Assembly: GCA_009772895.1 (NCBI GenBank)
Contig: WOUP01000016.1
Location: 1 to 64,000, forward strand
Origin: Puniceicoccaceae bacterium 5H
GTDB lineage: Bacteria > Verrucomicrobiota > Verrucomicrobiia > Opitutales > Oceanipulchritudinaceae
Length of the DNA: 64,000 bases
Direction: 5' to 3'
The notes under the pieces were generated by a model. It was not told where the DNA came from, made no database searches, and saw nothing but the letters and a program-made list of their open reading frames with translations. Below are positions 52,908-60,110 of this stretch, piece by piece (within the stretch, counting starts at the first letter, position 1; each line of letters opens with the position of its first letter). A program made the position numbers and the translations under genes.

Positions 52908-53969
52908 CTAGCCGAGACCGAGGCGTTCACGCTGATAGCGGCGGCGCGTAATGGCGGCGCACCAATCGCGATGGGCGAGGTACCAGTCGACGGTGGCGGC
53001 GAGGCCTTGGGCGAAGGAAACTTGCGGCTGCCAGCCGGTCAATGCCTGGAGCTTGGCCGGCTCGATGGCGTAGCGCCGGTCGTGCCCTGGGCGGTCGGTG
53101 ACAAAACGAATCTGCTCGGCATAGTCCCGGCCATCCTCGCGAGGCTGGCGCTCGTCGAGCAGCCGACAGAGCTCGTTTACGAGGTCCAGATTAGTGCGTT
53201 CGTTGCGCGCGCCGACATTGTAGTGCTCGCCCGGCACGCCCCCAGCCAGCACATCAACAATCGCGCGGGCGTGATCCTCCACGTAAATCCAGTCGCGCAC
53301 ATTGCCGCCGTCACCGTAGACGGGCAGCTCCCGGCCTTCCAGCGCGTTGAGGATCATCAGCGGGATCAGCTTTTCCGGAAATTGGTACGGGCCGTAGTTG
53401 TTGCCGCAGTGCACGGTAAGCACCGGCAGGCCGTACGTATGGAAAAACGACCGCACCGCCTGATCGCCTGCCGCCTTGGAGGCCGCATAGGGGCTGTTAG
53501 GAGCATAGCCGTGGCTTTCGGTAAAAGGTGCGTCTTCGGCTGCCAGCGAACCGTAAACCTCGTCGGTCGAGATCTGCAGCAGGCGGAAGTCCGCCCGGTC
53601 CGACACGGGCAACTCGCGCCAGTAGTCGCGGGCGGCAGTCAGCAAGCCGAGCAGCGCCATGACGTTGGTCTCGAAGAACGGGCTCGGGTCGTCGATGGAA
53701 CGGTCGACGTGGGTCTGGGCGGCGCAATTCACAATCTGGCGCACCCCTTCTTCCCGCAGGATCTCGCCCACCAGCTGACGATCGCCGATGTCGCCCTCGA
53801 CGAGGCGAAAGCGCATGTCGTGCTCCAGGTCGGAGAGGTTGTCGCGCACCCCGGCATAGGTGAAGGCGTCGAGCACGATCAGGCGTCGATTGCCGAAGCG
53901 TTCCCAGGGCCAGTTGCGAACGAGGTTTGTGCCGATAAAGCCGGCGGCGCCAGTCACCAGAATGCTCAC
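52908..53969 (-). CDS. rfbB: dTDP-glucose 4,6-dehydratase
   Basis: A 353-residue short-chain dehydrogenase family enzyme that converts dTDP-glucose to dTDP-4-keto-6-deoxyglucose. NAD-binding VTGAAGFIGTNLVRN is at the start, ISTDEVYGSLAAEDAPF supplies Thr and catalytic acids of the dehydratase subfamily, and YAASKAAGDQAVRSF contains the Tyr-x3-Lys. I use the GTG at 53969 since it places the dinucleotide-binding strand directly at the N-terminus; longer frames begin with unconserved residues. Upstream of rfbA in a two-gene operon, presumably serving a rhamnose-containing LPS or extracellular glycan. Confidence 0.96.
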   Translation of the reverse strand: MSILVTGAAGFIGTNLVRNWPWERFGNRRLIVLDAFTYAGVRDNLSDLEHDMRFRLVEGDIGDRQLVGEILREEGVRQIVNCAAQTHVDRSIDDPSPFFETNVMALLGLLTAARDYWRELPVSDRADFRLLQISTDEVYGSLAAEDAPFTESHGYAPNSPYAASKAAGDQAVRSFFHTYGLPVLTVHCGNNYGPYQFPEKLIPLMILNALEGRELPVYGDGGNVRDWIYVEDHARAIVDVLAGGVPGEHYNVGARNERTNLDLVNELCRLLDERQPREDGRDYAEQIRFVTDRPGHDRRYAIEPAKLQALTGWQPQVSFAQGLAATVDWYLAHRDWCAAITRRRYQRERLGLG

Positions 53970-54023
53970 GCGCCGGGTTTTAGGGCAGACCCGACGCGAG
54001 GGCAAGTCCTGAAACGTTCGGCG

Positions 54024-54356
54024 CTACGGCAGCAAGGGGATCCCGGCGACCAGCCCGAGACCGACGCCGAGCCCCGCCACCCAGCGCCACGCGTGCTTTT
54101 GCGCGGCCACTTTTTGCAGCCAGGCGCGGTTTTGCACGAGGTGCAGGACGATGAGCGCCATCACGAGGTAAGCGGCCCACTGGTGCCAGTCGCCCCACTC
54201 GTGCCGCGTCAGCCCAAACACCGTTGCCTGACGCGAATGGGGCGGCAGGCGAAAGATCAGCAGCAGGCCGGTGCCCGCCAAAAAGCAGAAGCCCAGATAG
54301 AGCAACAGGTTGGTCGCCCGCATCCAAACGATTTTAGAAAGGTGCCACGTCTTCAT
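54024..54356 (-). CDS. DUF4405-type membrane protein
   Basis: A 110-residue protein with three hydrophobic segments (NLLLYLGFCFLAGTGLLLIF, WAAYLVMALIVLHLVQN, WVAGLGVGLGLVAGIPLL) and the DUF4405 pattern GLTRHEWGDWHQWAAY with clustered His and Trp. Members resemble cytochrome b561-like helices and might bind haem. An alternative ATG at 54362 lies immediately after the terminator T-run, so 54356 is slightly preferred. It starts beside the terminator of the siderophore receptor gene upstream, so some read-through may feed it. Confidence 0.75.
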   Translation of the reverse strand: MKTWHLSKIVWMRATNLLLYLGFCFLAGTGLLLIFRLPPHSRQATVFGLTRHEWGDWHQWAAYLVMALIVLHLVQNRAWLQKVAAQKHAWRWVAGLGVGLGLVAGIPLLP

Positions 54357-54366
54357 GCCCATGAAA

Positions 54367-54389
54367 AACCGCGTTCCGCCAACGCGGTT
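54367..54389 (-). terminator. Terminator after the siderophore receptor gene
   Basis: AACCGCGTT / AACGCGGTT, a perfect 9-bp stem with loop CCGCC, followed on the minus strand by TTTTT. It lies 69 bases past the receptor stop and directly against the start of the DUF4405 gene. Confidence 0.85.
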
Positions 54390-54457
54390 GCGTGACGGGC
54401 GCGGGTAGTCGGGCGCCTAAGCGAGCATAGAAGACGGGCTTACAGGGCTGTAACGGC

Positions 54458-56605
54458 CTAGTAGCGGTAGCCCATCGTCAAACGCATCTGGATGGGCTTG
54501 CCCGGCTGCACGTAGGAGCGTCCGTTCGAGCCCTGGTAGTATTCGCGGTCGAAGAGGTTGTCGAATTTGAGCCGCGCCCAGTAGTGATCGCGCTCATAGG
54601 CCACCACGGCATCCCAGACGGTGTAGCCCGGCAGCGCAAAGGTGTTGGGCAGGTCGCCGGGCTGGTTGCTGTAGGCGCGGAAGCCGGTGCCGACCGAAAA
54701 CCCGTCGAGCCAGCCGGTATCCCAGCCGTAGCGAGTCCAGAGCGTAAGGCTGTTGTAGGGCACGTTGATCGAGCGGTCGCCCACCGGCACCACGGCGTCT
54801 TCACGCACGCGAGAGTCGATGTAGGCGTAGCTGGCGAGCAAGTCCCAGTGGCTCGTGATCTTGCCGGTCACCTCCAGCTCGATACCCTGGCTGCGCTGCT
54901 CGCCGGTCACATCCACCGTGCCGGGCTGGTCGGGCACCTCGGTGGCGACGTTTTCGCGTGTGATCTGGAAGAACGCAAGGTTGGCCGCGAGCCGCCCGTT
55001 TTGCAGCTGCGTCTTGAAGCCGGCCTCCCACTGGCGCGCCTTCTCCGGGTCGGGGTTGCCGCCGTCGGCGGTCACGCTGCCGTAAATCGGCTTGAAGGAT
55101 TGCGCGTAGTTCACGTAGCCCACGATCTCGGGGATCAGGTCGAGGATCTCGGGCAGGAAGCGGTAGGTCAGCCCGGCCTGCGGCGTCCACGTACCGTCGT
55201 CGCTGCTCAGCGTGCCGCCATAGAGGGTGTCTTCGCGATCCGTCTCGTAATAGCCGTAGCTCAGGCCACCCATCACCGCCAGGGCCTTCGTCACCTGCAG
55301 GTGCTCGAGCGCGTAGGCGTTGAGCATCCAGGTGTCTTCGTGGTGGGCGTCGATGGGCCCGAAGAACATCGGCTCTGCCCCGTATTCCGGATCGAAGAGG
55401 TCGATCGGGTCGAGCGCGCCGTAATAGTTGGTGATGCTCTCCTCGAAATGCGTGTACTGGACGCCCGTCAAGGTGCGGTGTTCGAGGCTGCCGGTGTGGT
55501 AGTGCGCCTCCAGCTGGACGTCGGTCACGATGTGGTCGTAGTTGCTCAGCCCGATGTAAGGCATACGCTCCTGCAGGCGATAATTTGTCTCTCCCGTATC
55601 CTCGTCGGCCGCCCAACCCATCGGGTAGATCGAGGTAAAGTCTGCATCGTTCCAGGAGCCGCGCAGCTTTTGGCGAAAGGTAAAGACTTCGTTGATCGGA
55701 TACTCCAGCTCATAACCGAGGTGAGTGCGCTCCGTATCGCCTTCGTTCTGGAAGTCGGGCTCACCGGCGTAGCGATCAATGGGCAGCTTTCCGTTGGGGT
55801 TGGGCAGCACGGTGCCTTCGGCCGGCAGCGGCAGGGACATCGTCTTGATGTCCTTCTGGTAACGGGCGTAAGCGGTCAGCGTCAGGCCGGTAGCGGACTG
55901 CCAGCGCACGGAGGGGAAGAGCAGCGAGCGCTCGCTCTCGTCCACGAAATCCGTAAAGGACTCCTGCGTGCGGTAAAAGCCGACCATGCGGTAGGAAAAC
56001 TGGCTGCCGGGACGGATGGGGCCGCCGAAATCGGCCGTGATCTCGCGGAAACTGTCGCTGCCGCCGGTCGCACTGAATTCGCCGAAGGTATTGGCGGTGG
56101 GGAACTTGCTGACGAGGTTGACGATCCCCCCAGGGGCGACCTGGCCGTAAAAGACCGAAGCGGGCCCCTTCAGCACCTCCACGCGCTCGACACCGAAGAG
56201 CTCTTCTTGAAACCAGCCGCTCGGGTCCGCCATCAAGCCGTCCTGAAACACGTAGTCATTGGCCTCAAAACCGCGCAGGCGGAAGTAGTCGAAGCCTTCG
56301 ACGTAGCCATATGGGCTGGCGCCCGCGACGTTTTTCAGCGCGTCCTGCAGGTCCAGCACCGCCTGGTCGTCCAACACCTCGCGTGTCAGCACGCTGACAG
56401 AGATGGGCAATTCCAGCAGCGACACGTCGATCTTGGTCGTCACCGGCGCTTCGTCCATCGGATAGAGGAACGGATCGCGGGCGTCGATCGTCACCGGCGC
56501 AATATCGTAAACTTCATCCTCGGGCGTGGCGACATCCTGGGCGCAAAGCACACCGGAGCCAGCCGCCAGCAAGAGGGCGAGTGAGCAGCACGAACGGGGA
56601 TTCAT
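54458..56605 (-). CDS. TonB-dependent siderophore-type receptor
   Basis: A 715-residue outer-membrane receptor. Signal peptide MNPRSCCSLALLLAAGSGVL then CAQD. The plug begins APVTIDARDPFLYPMDEAPV (TonB-box area) and has TKIDVSLLELPISVSVLTRE, ALKNVAGASPYGYVEGFDYF, IRGFE-type FRLRGFEANDYVFQDGL and VEVLKGPASVFYGQVAPGGI, the pattern of FhuA/FpvA-like ferri-siderophore receptors. The barrel ends MRLTMGYRY with the aromatic terminus. Longer and differently patterned than the BtuB-like receptor at 5509. The start is ATG 56605. No siderophore biosynthesis or ABC genes are adjacent. It diverges from galE with 260 bases between. Confidence 0.93.
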   Translation of the reverse strand: MNPRSCCSLALLLAAGSGVLCAQDVATPEDEVYDIAPVTIDARDPFLYPMDEAPVTTKIDVSLLELPISVSVLTREVLDDQAVLDLQDALKNVAGASPYGYVEGFDYFRLRGFEANDYVFQDGLMADPSGWFQEELFGVERVEVLKGPASVFYGQVAPGGIVNLVSKFPTANTFGEFSATGGSDSFREITADFGGPIRPGSQFSYRMVGFYRTQESFTDFVDESERSLLFPSVRWQSATGLTLTAYARYQKDIKTMSLPLPAEGTVLPNPNGKLPIDRYAGEPDFQNEGDTERTHLGYELEYPINEVFTFRQKLRGSWNDADFTSIYPMGWAADEDTGETNYRLQERMPYIGLSNYDHIVTDVQLEAHYHTGSLEHRTLTGVQYTHFEESITNYYGALDPIDLFDPEYGAEPMFFGPIDAHHEDTWMLNAYALEHLQVTKALAVMGGLSYGYYETDREDTLYGGTLSSDDGTWTPQAGLTYRFLPEILDLIPEIVGYVNYAQSFKPIYGSVTADGGNPDPEKARQWEAGFKTQLQNGRLAANLAFFQITRENVATEVPDQPGTVDVTGEQRSQGIELEVTGKITSHWDLLASYAYIDSRVREDAVVPVGDRSINVPYNSLTLWTRYGWDTGWLDGFSVGTGFRAYSNQPGDLPNTFALPGYTVWDAVVAYERDHYWARLKFDNLFDREYYQGSNGRSYVQPGKPIQMRLTMGYRY

Positions 56606-56865
56606 AACTTGAGCAATGACCGCAGTAACCGCTGAGCTGCCCACGTCAACGGGCAAAGCGGTTTGAAACAGCGATATCAGCACTAGCGGGTGGGTGGATT
56701 ACCCACGAGCGACCGTGTCTCCCTTCTCGCTCCCTTGGCTGTTATCGAGCCCCTTGCTCACCCGTATGGCATTTTTCTCAAAATCTGACGGAAAGACGTC
56801 AGGTGTACGGGCGACTGACCCTAGCCCTTGACTATGCTGCGCACAGCGCCTAATTCCCATCGACA
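56606..56865. promoter_or_regulatory. Divergent region upstream of receptor and galE
   Basis: 260 bases without a gene. A GTGGGT-N5-ACCCAC hairpin lies at 56690-56706. Iron or other control of the receptor would be expected here, but I do not find a convincing Fur box or a cobalamin riboswitch. Confidence 0.4.
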
Positions 56866-57855
56866 ATGAACGTTCTCGTGATTGGTGGAGCGGGCTACAT
56901 CGGTAGCCACTGTGTGCGTCAACTGCAGGCTGCCGGGCATCGTCCGGTGGTGCTGGACAACCTCGTCTACGGGCACCGTCAGGCGGTGGCCTCGGATGTG
57001 GCGTTTTATGAAGGTAACCTGGGAGACATTCCGACGGTCGAAAAGATCCTGCGAGACGAGCAGATCGAGCTGGTGATGCACTTCGCCGCTTTCGCCTACG
57101 TAGGCGAATCCGTCCAGGAGCCCCTGAAGTATTACGAAAACAACCTCGCCGCTCCCATCCGCCTGTTGCAGGCGATGCGCAATGCCGGCGTGACGAAGTT
57201 CGTCTTCAGCTCCACCTGCGCGACCTTCGGCATCCCGGAAAAGATGCCGATCACGGAAGACCTGCCGCAGCGCCCCATCAACCCCTACGGCCAGACGAAG
57301 CTCGACTTCGAGAACACGCTCAAGGCCTGCGCACACGCCTACGGCCTCAGCTTCGCCGCCTTCCGCTACTTCAACGCGGCCGGCGCCGCCGAAGACGGCG
57401 CGATCGGCGAAGACCACGATCCGGAGTCGCACCTCATCCCGCTGGCCGTTTTTGCCGCCCAGGGCAAGCGCGACAAGTTGACCGTCTTCGGCACGGACTA
57501 CCCCACCCCGGACGGCACCTGCCTGCGTGACTACATCCACGTGGACGACCTCAGCCGCGCTCATATCGCGGTGTTCGACAAGCTGAGCGAACCGGGCACG
57601 GGCCTGTTCTACAACCTTGGTACCGGCAAGCCGACCTCGGTGCTCGAGATCATCAATGCGGTGGAAAAGGTGACCGGCCTGAAGGTGCCTTACGTGACCG
57701 GCGACCGTCGTGCAGGCGATCCCCCCGCGCTCTACGCCGATTCCTCGAAGGCCAAGAACGAACTGGGCTGGGAGCCGAAGTTCATGGACATCGAGGGCAT
57801 TATCGCGACCGCCTGGAAGTGGCACCAGAGCCACCCGGACGGCTACGACGCGTAA
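56866..57855 (+). CDS. galE: UDP-glucose 4-epimerase
   Basis: A 329-residue NAD-dependent enzyme that interconverts UDP-glucose and UDP-galactose. It has NAD motif VIGGAGYIGSHCV (residues 4-16), VLDNLVYGHRQAV, the catalytic Tyr-x3-Lys in NPYGQTKLDFE (about 143-153), and PDGTCLRDYIHVDDLSRAHI. Length and N-terminus are as in the family. It is monocistronic, closed by a good terminator. It provides galactose for LPS or exopolysaccharides made by the glycosyltransferase further right, an inferred link. Confidence 0.97.
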   Translation: MNVLVIGGAGYIGSHCVRQLQAAGHRPVVLDNLVYGHRQAVASDVAFYEGNLGDIPTVEKILRDEQIELVMHFAAFAYVGESVQEPLKYYENNLAAPIRLLQAMRNAGVTKFVFSSTCATFGIPEKMPITEDLPQRPINPYGQTKLDFENTLKACAHAYGLSFAAFRYFNAAGAAEDGAIGEDHDPESHLIPLAVFAAQGKRDKLTVFGTDYPTPDGTCLRDYIHVDDLSRAHIAVFDKLSEPGTGLFYNLGTGKPTSVLEIINAVEKVTGLKVPYVTGDRRAGDPPALYADSSKAKNELGWEPKFMDIEGIIATAWKWHQSHPDGYDA

Positions 57856-57885
57856 AACGCCTCACGGCAGCATTCCTTTATCACC

Positions 57886-57911
57886 GGCACCCTCACATGG
57901 GTGCCTTTTTT
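57886..57911 (+). terminator. Intrinsic terminator of galE
   Basis: GGCACCC / GGGTGCC with loop TCACAT and six T, 30 bases past the galE stop. The stem sequence equals that of the hairpin at 2-21. Confidence 0.93.
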
Positions 57912-57927
57912 GTCGCATCAGCCGTCC

Positions 57928-58350
57928 TCAACCGGCTGAACGGACCACTTCGAGGCTGCGGTGCACCGCGTGAACCGCACTGGTCAGACTTCCATGGCCT
58001 TCATATTCGAAGTCGCGGGCGATCTGGCTCTCGTAGTGAATGATGCTCCACCCCCAGTAGGAGTGCACCACCACCGCCATGACATGCAGCAGCGGCACGG
58101 TCGTCTTGAGCCGAAGGTAGATCGTAGGGTGCACGGAGCACTCGTTCACCCGGTTCCAGATAAAACCGAAGGGGTTCGCATAAAGGCTGAACACCTTCTC
58201 CTTGGCCTCAAGGATATCTCCCCACCCGATGTCTGCCATCGGCTTGGGAGTGGCGATCATGAATTGAGCGTAAAGCTCCACATAGGAAGACTCCAGCTCG
58301 ATCCATCCAAGCAGGTTTGCCTGATCGTAGACTGTGATGGGAGGAACCAT
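57928..58350 (-). CDS. Hypothetical protein
   Basis: A 140-residue soluble protein starting MVPPITVYDQANLLGWIELE. Features include SSYVELYAQFMIATPKPMAD, KEKVFSLYANPFGFIWNRVN and WGWSIIHYESQIARDFEYEG, with no domain I can name. It lies against the galE terminator tail to tail. Codon use is less GC-biased than in neighbours, possibly a recent arrival. A real gene is likely but not certain. Confidence 0.55.
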   Translation of the reverse strand: MVPPITVYDQANLLGWIELESSYVELYAQFMIATPKPMADIGWGDILEAKEKVFSLYANPFGFIWNRVNECSVHPTIYLRLKTTVPLLHVMAVVVHSYWGWSIIHYESQIARDFEYEGHGSLTSAVHAVHRSLEVVRSAG

Positions 58351-58693
58351 GTTGGCGAGTTATGGTGGCGTTGAGGCGGCCGAGCCAAACGCTCTACGCC
58401 TCATATACAAAATCACTTATCGGCCTTTTTCCACCTGCAAAAGCAGCCCGACACTCAAGCACCACCCATTCAACCTTCAAACGACTAAATATCAACAAGT
58501 TGTGACGCACGCCCAAACCTTTCAAAGATAAACTCGCTATTTGTAAAAAAGGCGTCACAGGCGATAAAGAGTTGAAACGGCACCCGATAGCGTCTACATA
58601 GGCGCTCATATAGCGTCGTAACCGACACAGACTTTAAGTTAGTCGCTCAATCGCTCAAATATACAGATACGCTCAGCTCAAGTTGGCTATTAC
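58351..58693. other. AT-rich gene-free region with CGCTCA repeats
   Basis: No reliable coding frame; one 71-residue minus-strand frame (58394-58609) is probably chance. CGCTCA occurs four times between about 58602 and 58675, and TAGCGTC twice. The low GC contrasts with the rest of the window. Confidence 0.45.
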
Positions 58694-58812
58694 AAGGCCG
58701 CGCCGGTTCTGCCGGGGCGGCCTTCCGTATTTACGGGTGCTCCCGTGGTGACAGGCGATTGCCGAAGCAGGCATTGACACCTTCAGACGGGGGAGCATCC
58801 TGAAGTGTTTTT
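58694..58812 (+). promoter_or_regulatory. Candidate structured leader or attenuator
   Basis: Immediately upstream of an aminotransferase gene. First hairpin AAGGCCGC/GCGGCCTT at 58694-58724; then CCGT/ACGG at 58725-58736. A long hairpin pairs 58735-58744 with 58791-58800 (10 bp, GGGTGCTCCC/GGGAGCATCC with one G-U) around a branched interior with GGTG/CACC and TGCC/GGCA stems. CTTCAG (58781-58786) can instead pair with CTGAAG (58800-58805), followed by TTTTT at 58808-58812, so the 3' strand of the long hairpin would lie in the loop of a terminator. I cannot match it to a known riboswitch class. Confidence 0.45.
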
Positions 58813-58880
58813 ACTTGAAAACCCAATCATCCGTGCGCGTGCCCCAACATGCGCCACAAAATAGCTGAATTGCTCAAGAC

Positions 58881-60071
58881 ATGCCTCACTTTGCTGCCAT
58901 TTCCGTCGCACCGCCGGACCCGATTCTGGGCCTGACGGAAGCCTTCAAGGCCGACCCGAACCCGAACAAGATCAACTTCGGGGTTGGGGTCTATCTCGAC
59001 GACAAAGGGCGCAACACTACCCTGCAGGTCGTCAAGGCCGCCGAGCAGCGCCTGTGGGAGGCTGAACCGAGCAAGAACTACCTCCCGATCGCCGGGGACG
59101 CCCAGTATGGCGAACTGACCCGTCAGCTGTTGACGGAAGGCGTCTCCGTTCCTCCGGGGCAAGCCAGCCTGCAAACGCCGGGCGGCACGGGTGCGCTGCG
59201 CGTGGTGGCCGACTTTCTGGCGCACAATCTGGACCGCCCCACCGTGTGGATGCCGGGGCCCACGTGGCCGAACCACCCCAAAGTCTTCAATACGGCCGGC
59301 CTGCCGACCAAGACCTACCGCTATTTCGACAGCGCCCACAACAGCCTCGACTTCGAGGGCATGCTCGCGGACTTGCAGAACGTGCCCCAGGGCGATGTCG
59401 TACTGCTGCACGGCTGCTGCCATAATCCCACCGGCATCGACCCGACGCCCGCACAGTGGCAGCAAATCGCCCAAGTCCTGAAGGATCGCGACCTGCTCGG
59501 CATCGTCGACATTGCCTACCAAGGCTTTGGGGACGGGCTGCACGAAGATGCCGTGGCCGTGCGCACGCTGTTGGAAGCGCACGTGGAACTGCTGGTCTGC
59601 CAGTCGTTCTCCAAGAATTTCGGGCTCTACAACGAGCGCGTCGGCGCCCTGCACCTATTCTCCAGCGAAGGCGATTCCGCCCATCGGGCGCTGAGCCAGC
59701 TGAAGGTGATTGTGCGGACCAATTACAGCAACCCACCCGCCCACGGCGCTCTGGTAGTGCGGACCATTCTGGCCGACGACCAACTGCGCCAGCAATGGCA
59801 GCAGGAGCTGGCCGGGATGCGGGCTCGCATCAACGGCATCCGCAGTCAGTTTGCCGAGGCCCTGAACGCGGCAGGCGTAGGTCGCGATTTCTCGTTCCTG
59901 ACGCGCCAGCGCGGCATGTTCTCGCTGACCGGCCTCAATCTGGAACAGGTCGACCGCCTGCGCCGCGAAGACGGCCTCTACATGGTCGGCAACGGGCGCA
60001 TCAACGTCGCCGGGCTCACCCCGTCCAACCTGCCCATTGCGGTCAAAGCCATTGCGCGCGTGCTGAGTTAG
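58881..60071 (+). CDS. aspC: Aspartate/aromatic aminotransferase
   Basis: A 396-residue class Ia aminotransferase close to AspC/TyrB. It has the beginning FAAISVAPPDPILGLTEAFK, NKINFGVGVYLDDKG, YLPIAGDAQYGELTRQLL, TPGGTGALRVVADFL, HGCCHNPTGIDPTPAQWQQI and VDIAYQGFGDGLHEDAVAV. The Schiff-base Lys is in QSFSKNFGLYNERVGAL (about residue 246), and the C-terminal Arg is in LTRQRGMFSLTGL. It converts aspartate and probably aromatic amino acids with 2-oxoglutarate. It has the candidate leader at 58694-58812 upstream. The glycosyltransferase gene follows 39 bases later. Confidence 0.94.
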   Translation: MPHFAAISVAPPDPILGLTEAFKADPNPNKINFGVGVYLDDKGRNTTLQVVKAAEQRLWEAEPSKNYLPIAGDAQYGELTRQLLTEGVSVPPGQASLQTPGGTGALRVVADFLAHNLDRPTVWMPGPTWPNHPKVFNTAGLPTKTYRYFDSAHNSLDFEGMLADLQNVPQGDVVLLHGCCHNPTGIDPTPAQWQQIAQVLKDRDLLGIVDIAYQGFGDGLHEDAVAVRTLLEAHVELLVCQSFSKNFGLYNERVGALHLFSSEGDSAHRALSQLKVIVRTNYSNPPAHGALVVRTILADDQLRQQWQQELAGMRARINGIRSQFAEALNAAGVGRDFSFLTRQRGMFSLTGLNLEQVDRLRREDGLYMVGNGRINVAGLTPSNLPIAVKAIARVLS

Positions 60072-60110
60072 GACGCGGACGGCCTGCGCAGGCCCCTCCT
60101 GCCCTCGCCC

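Noticed and set aside
58394-58609. 71-residue minus-strand frame
   Set aside because: No motif, no ribosome-binding site, AT-rich repeat region; probably chance.
58735-58800. Small SRP RNA (4.5S)
   Set aside because: Size and outer stem are suggestive, but the conserved GGAA tetraloop and AGCAG bulge context of domain IV do not fit.
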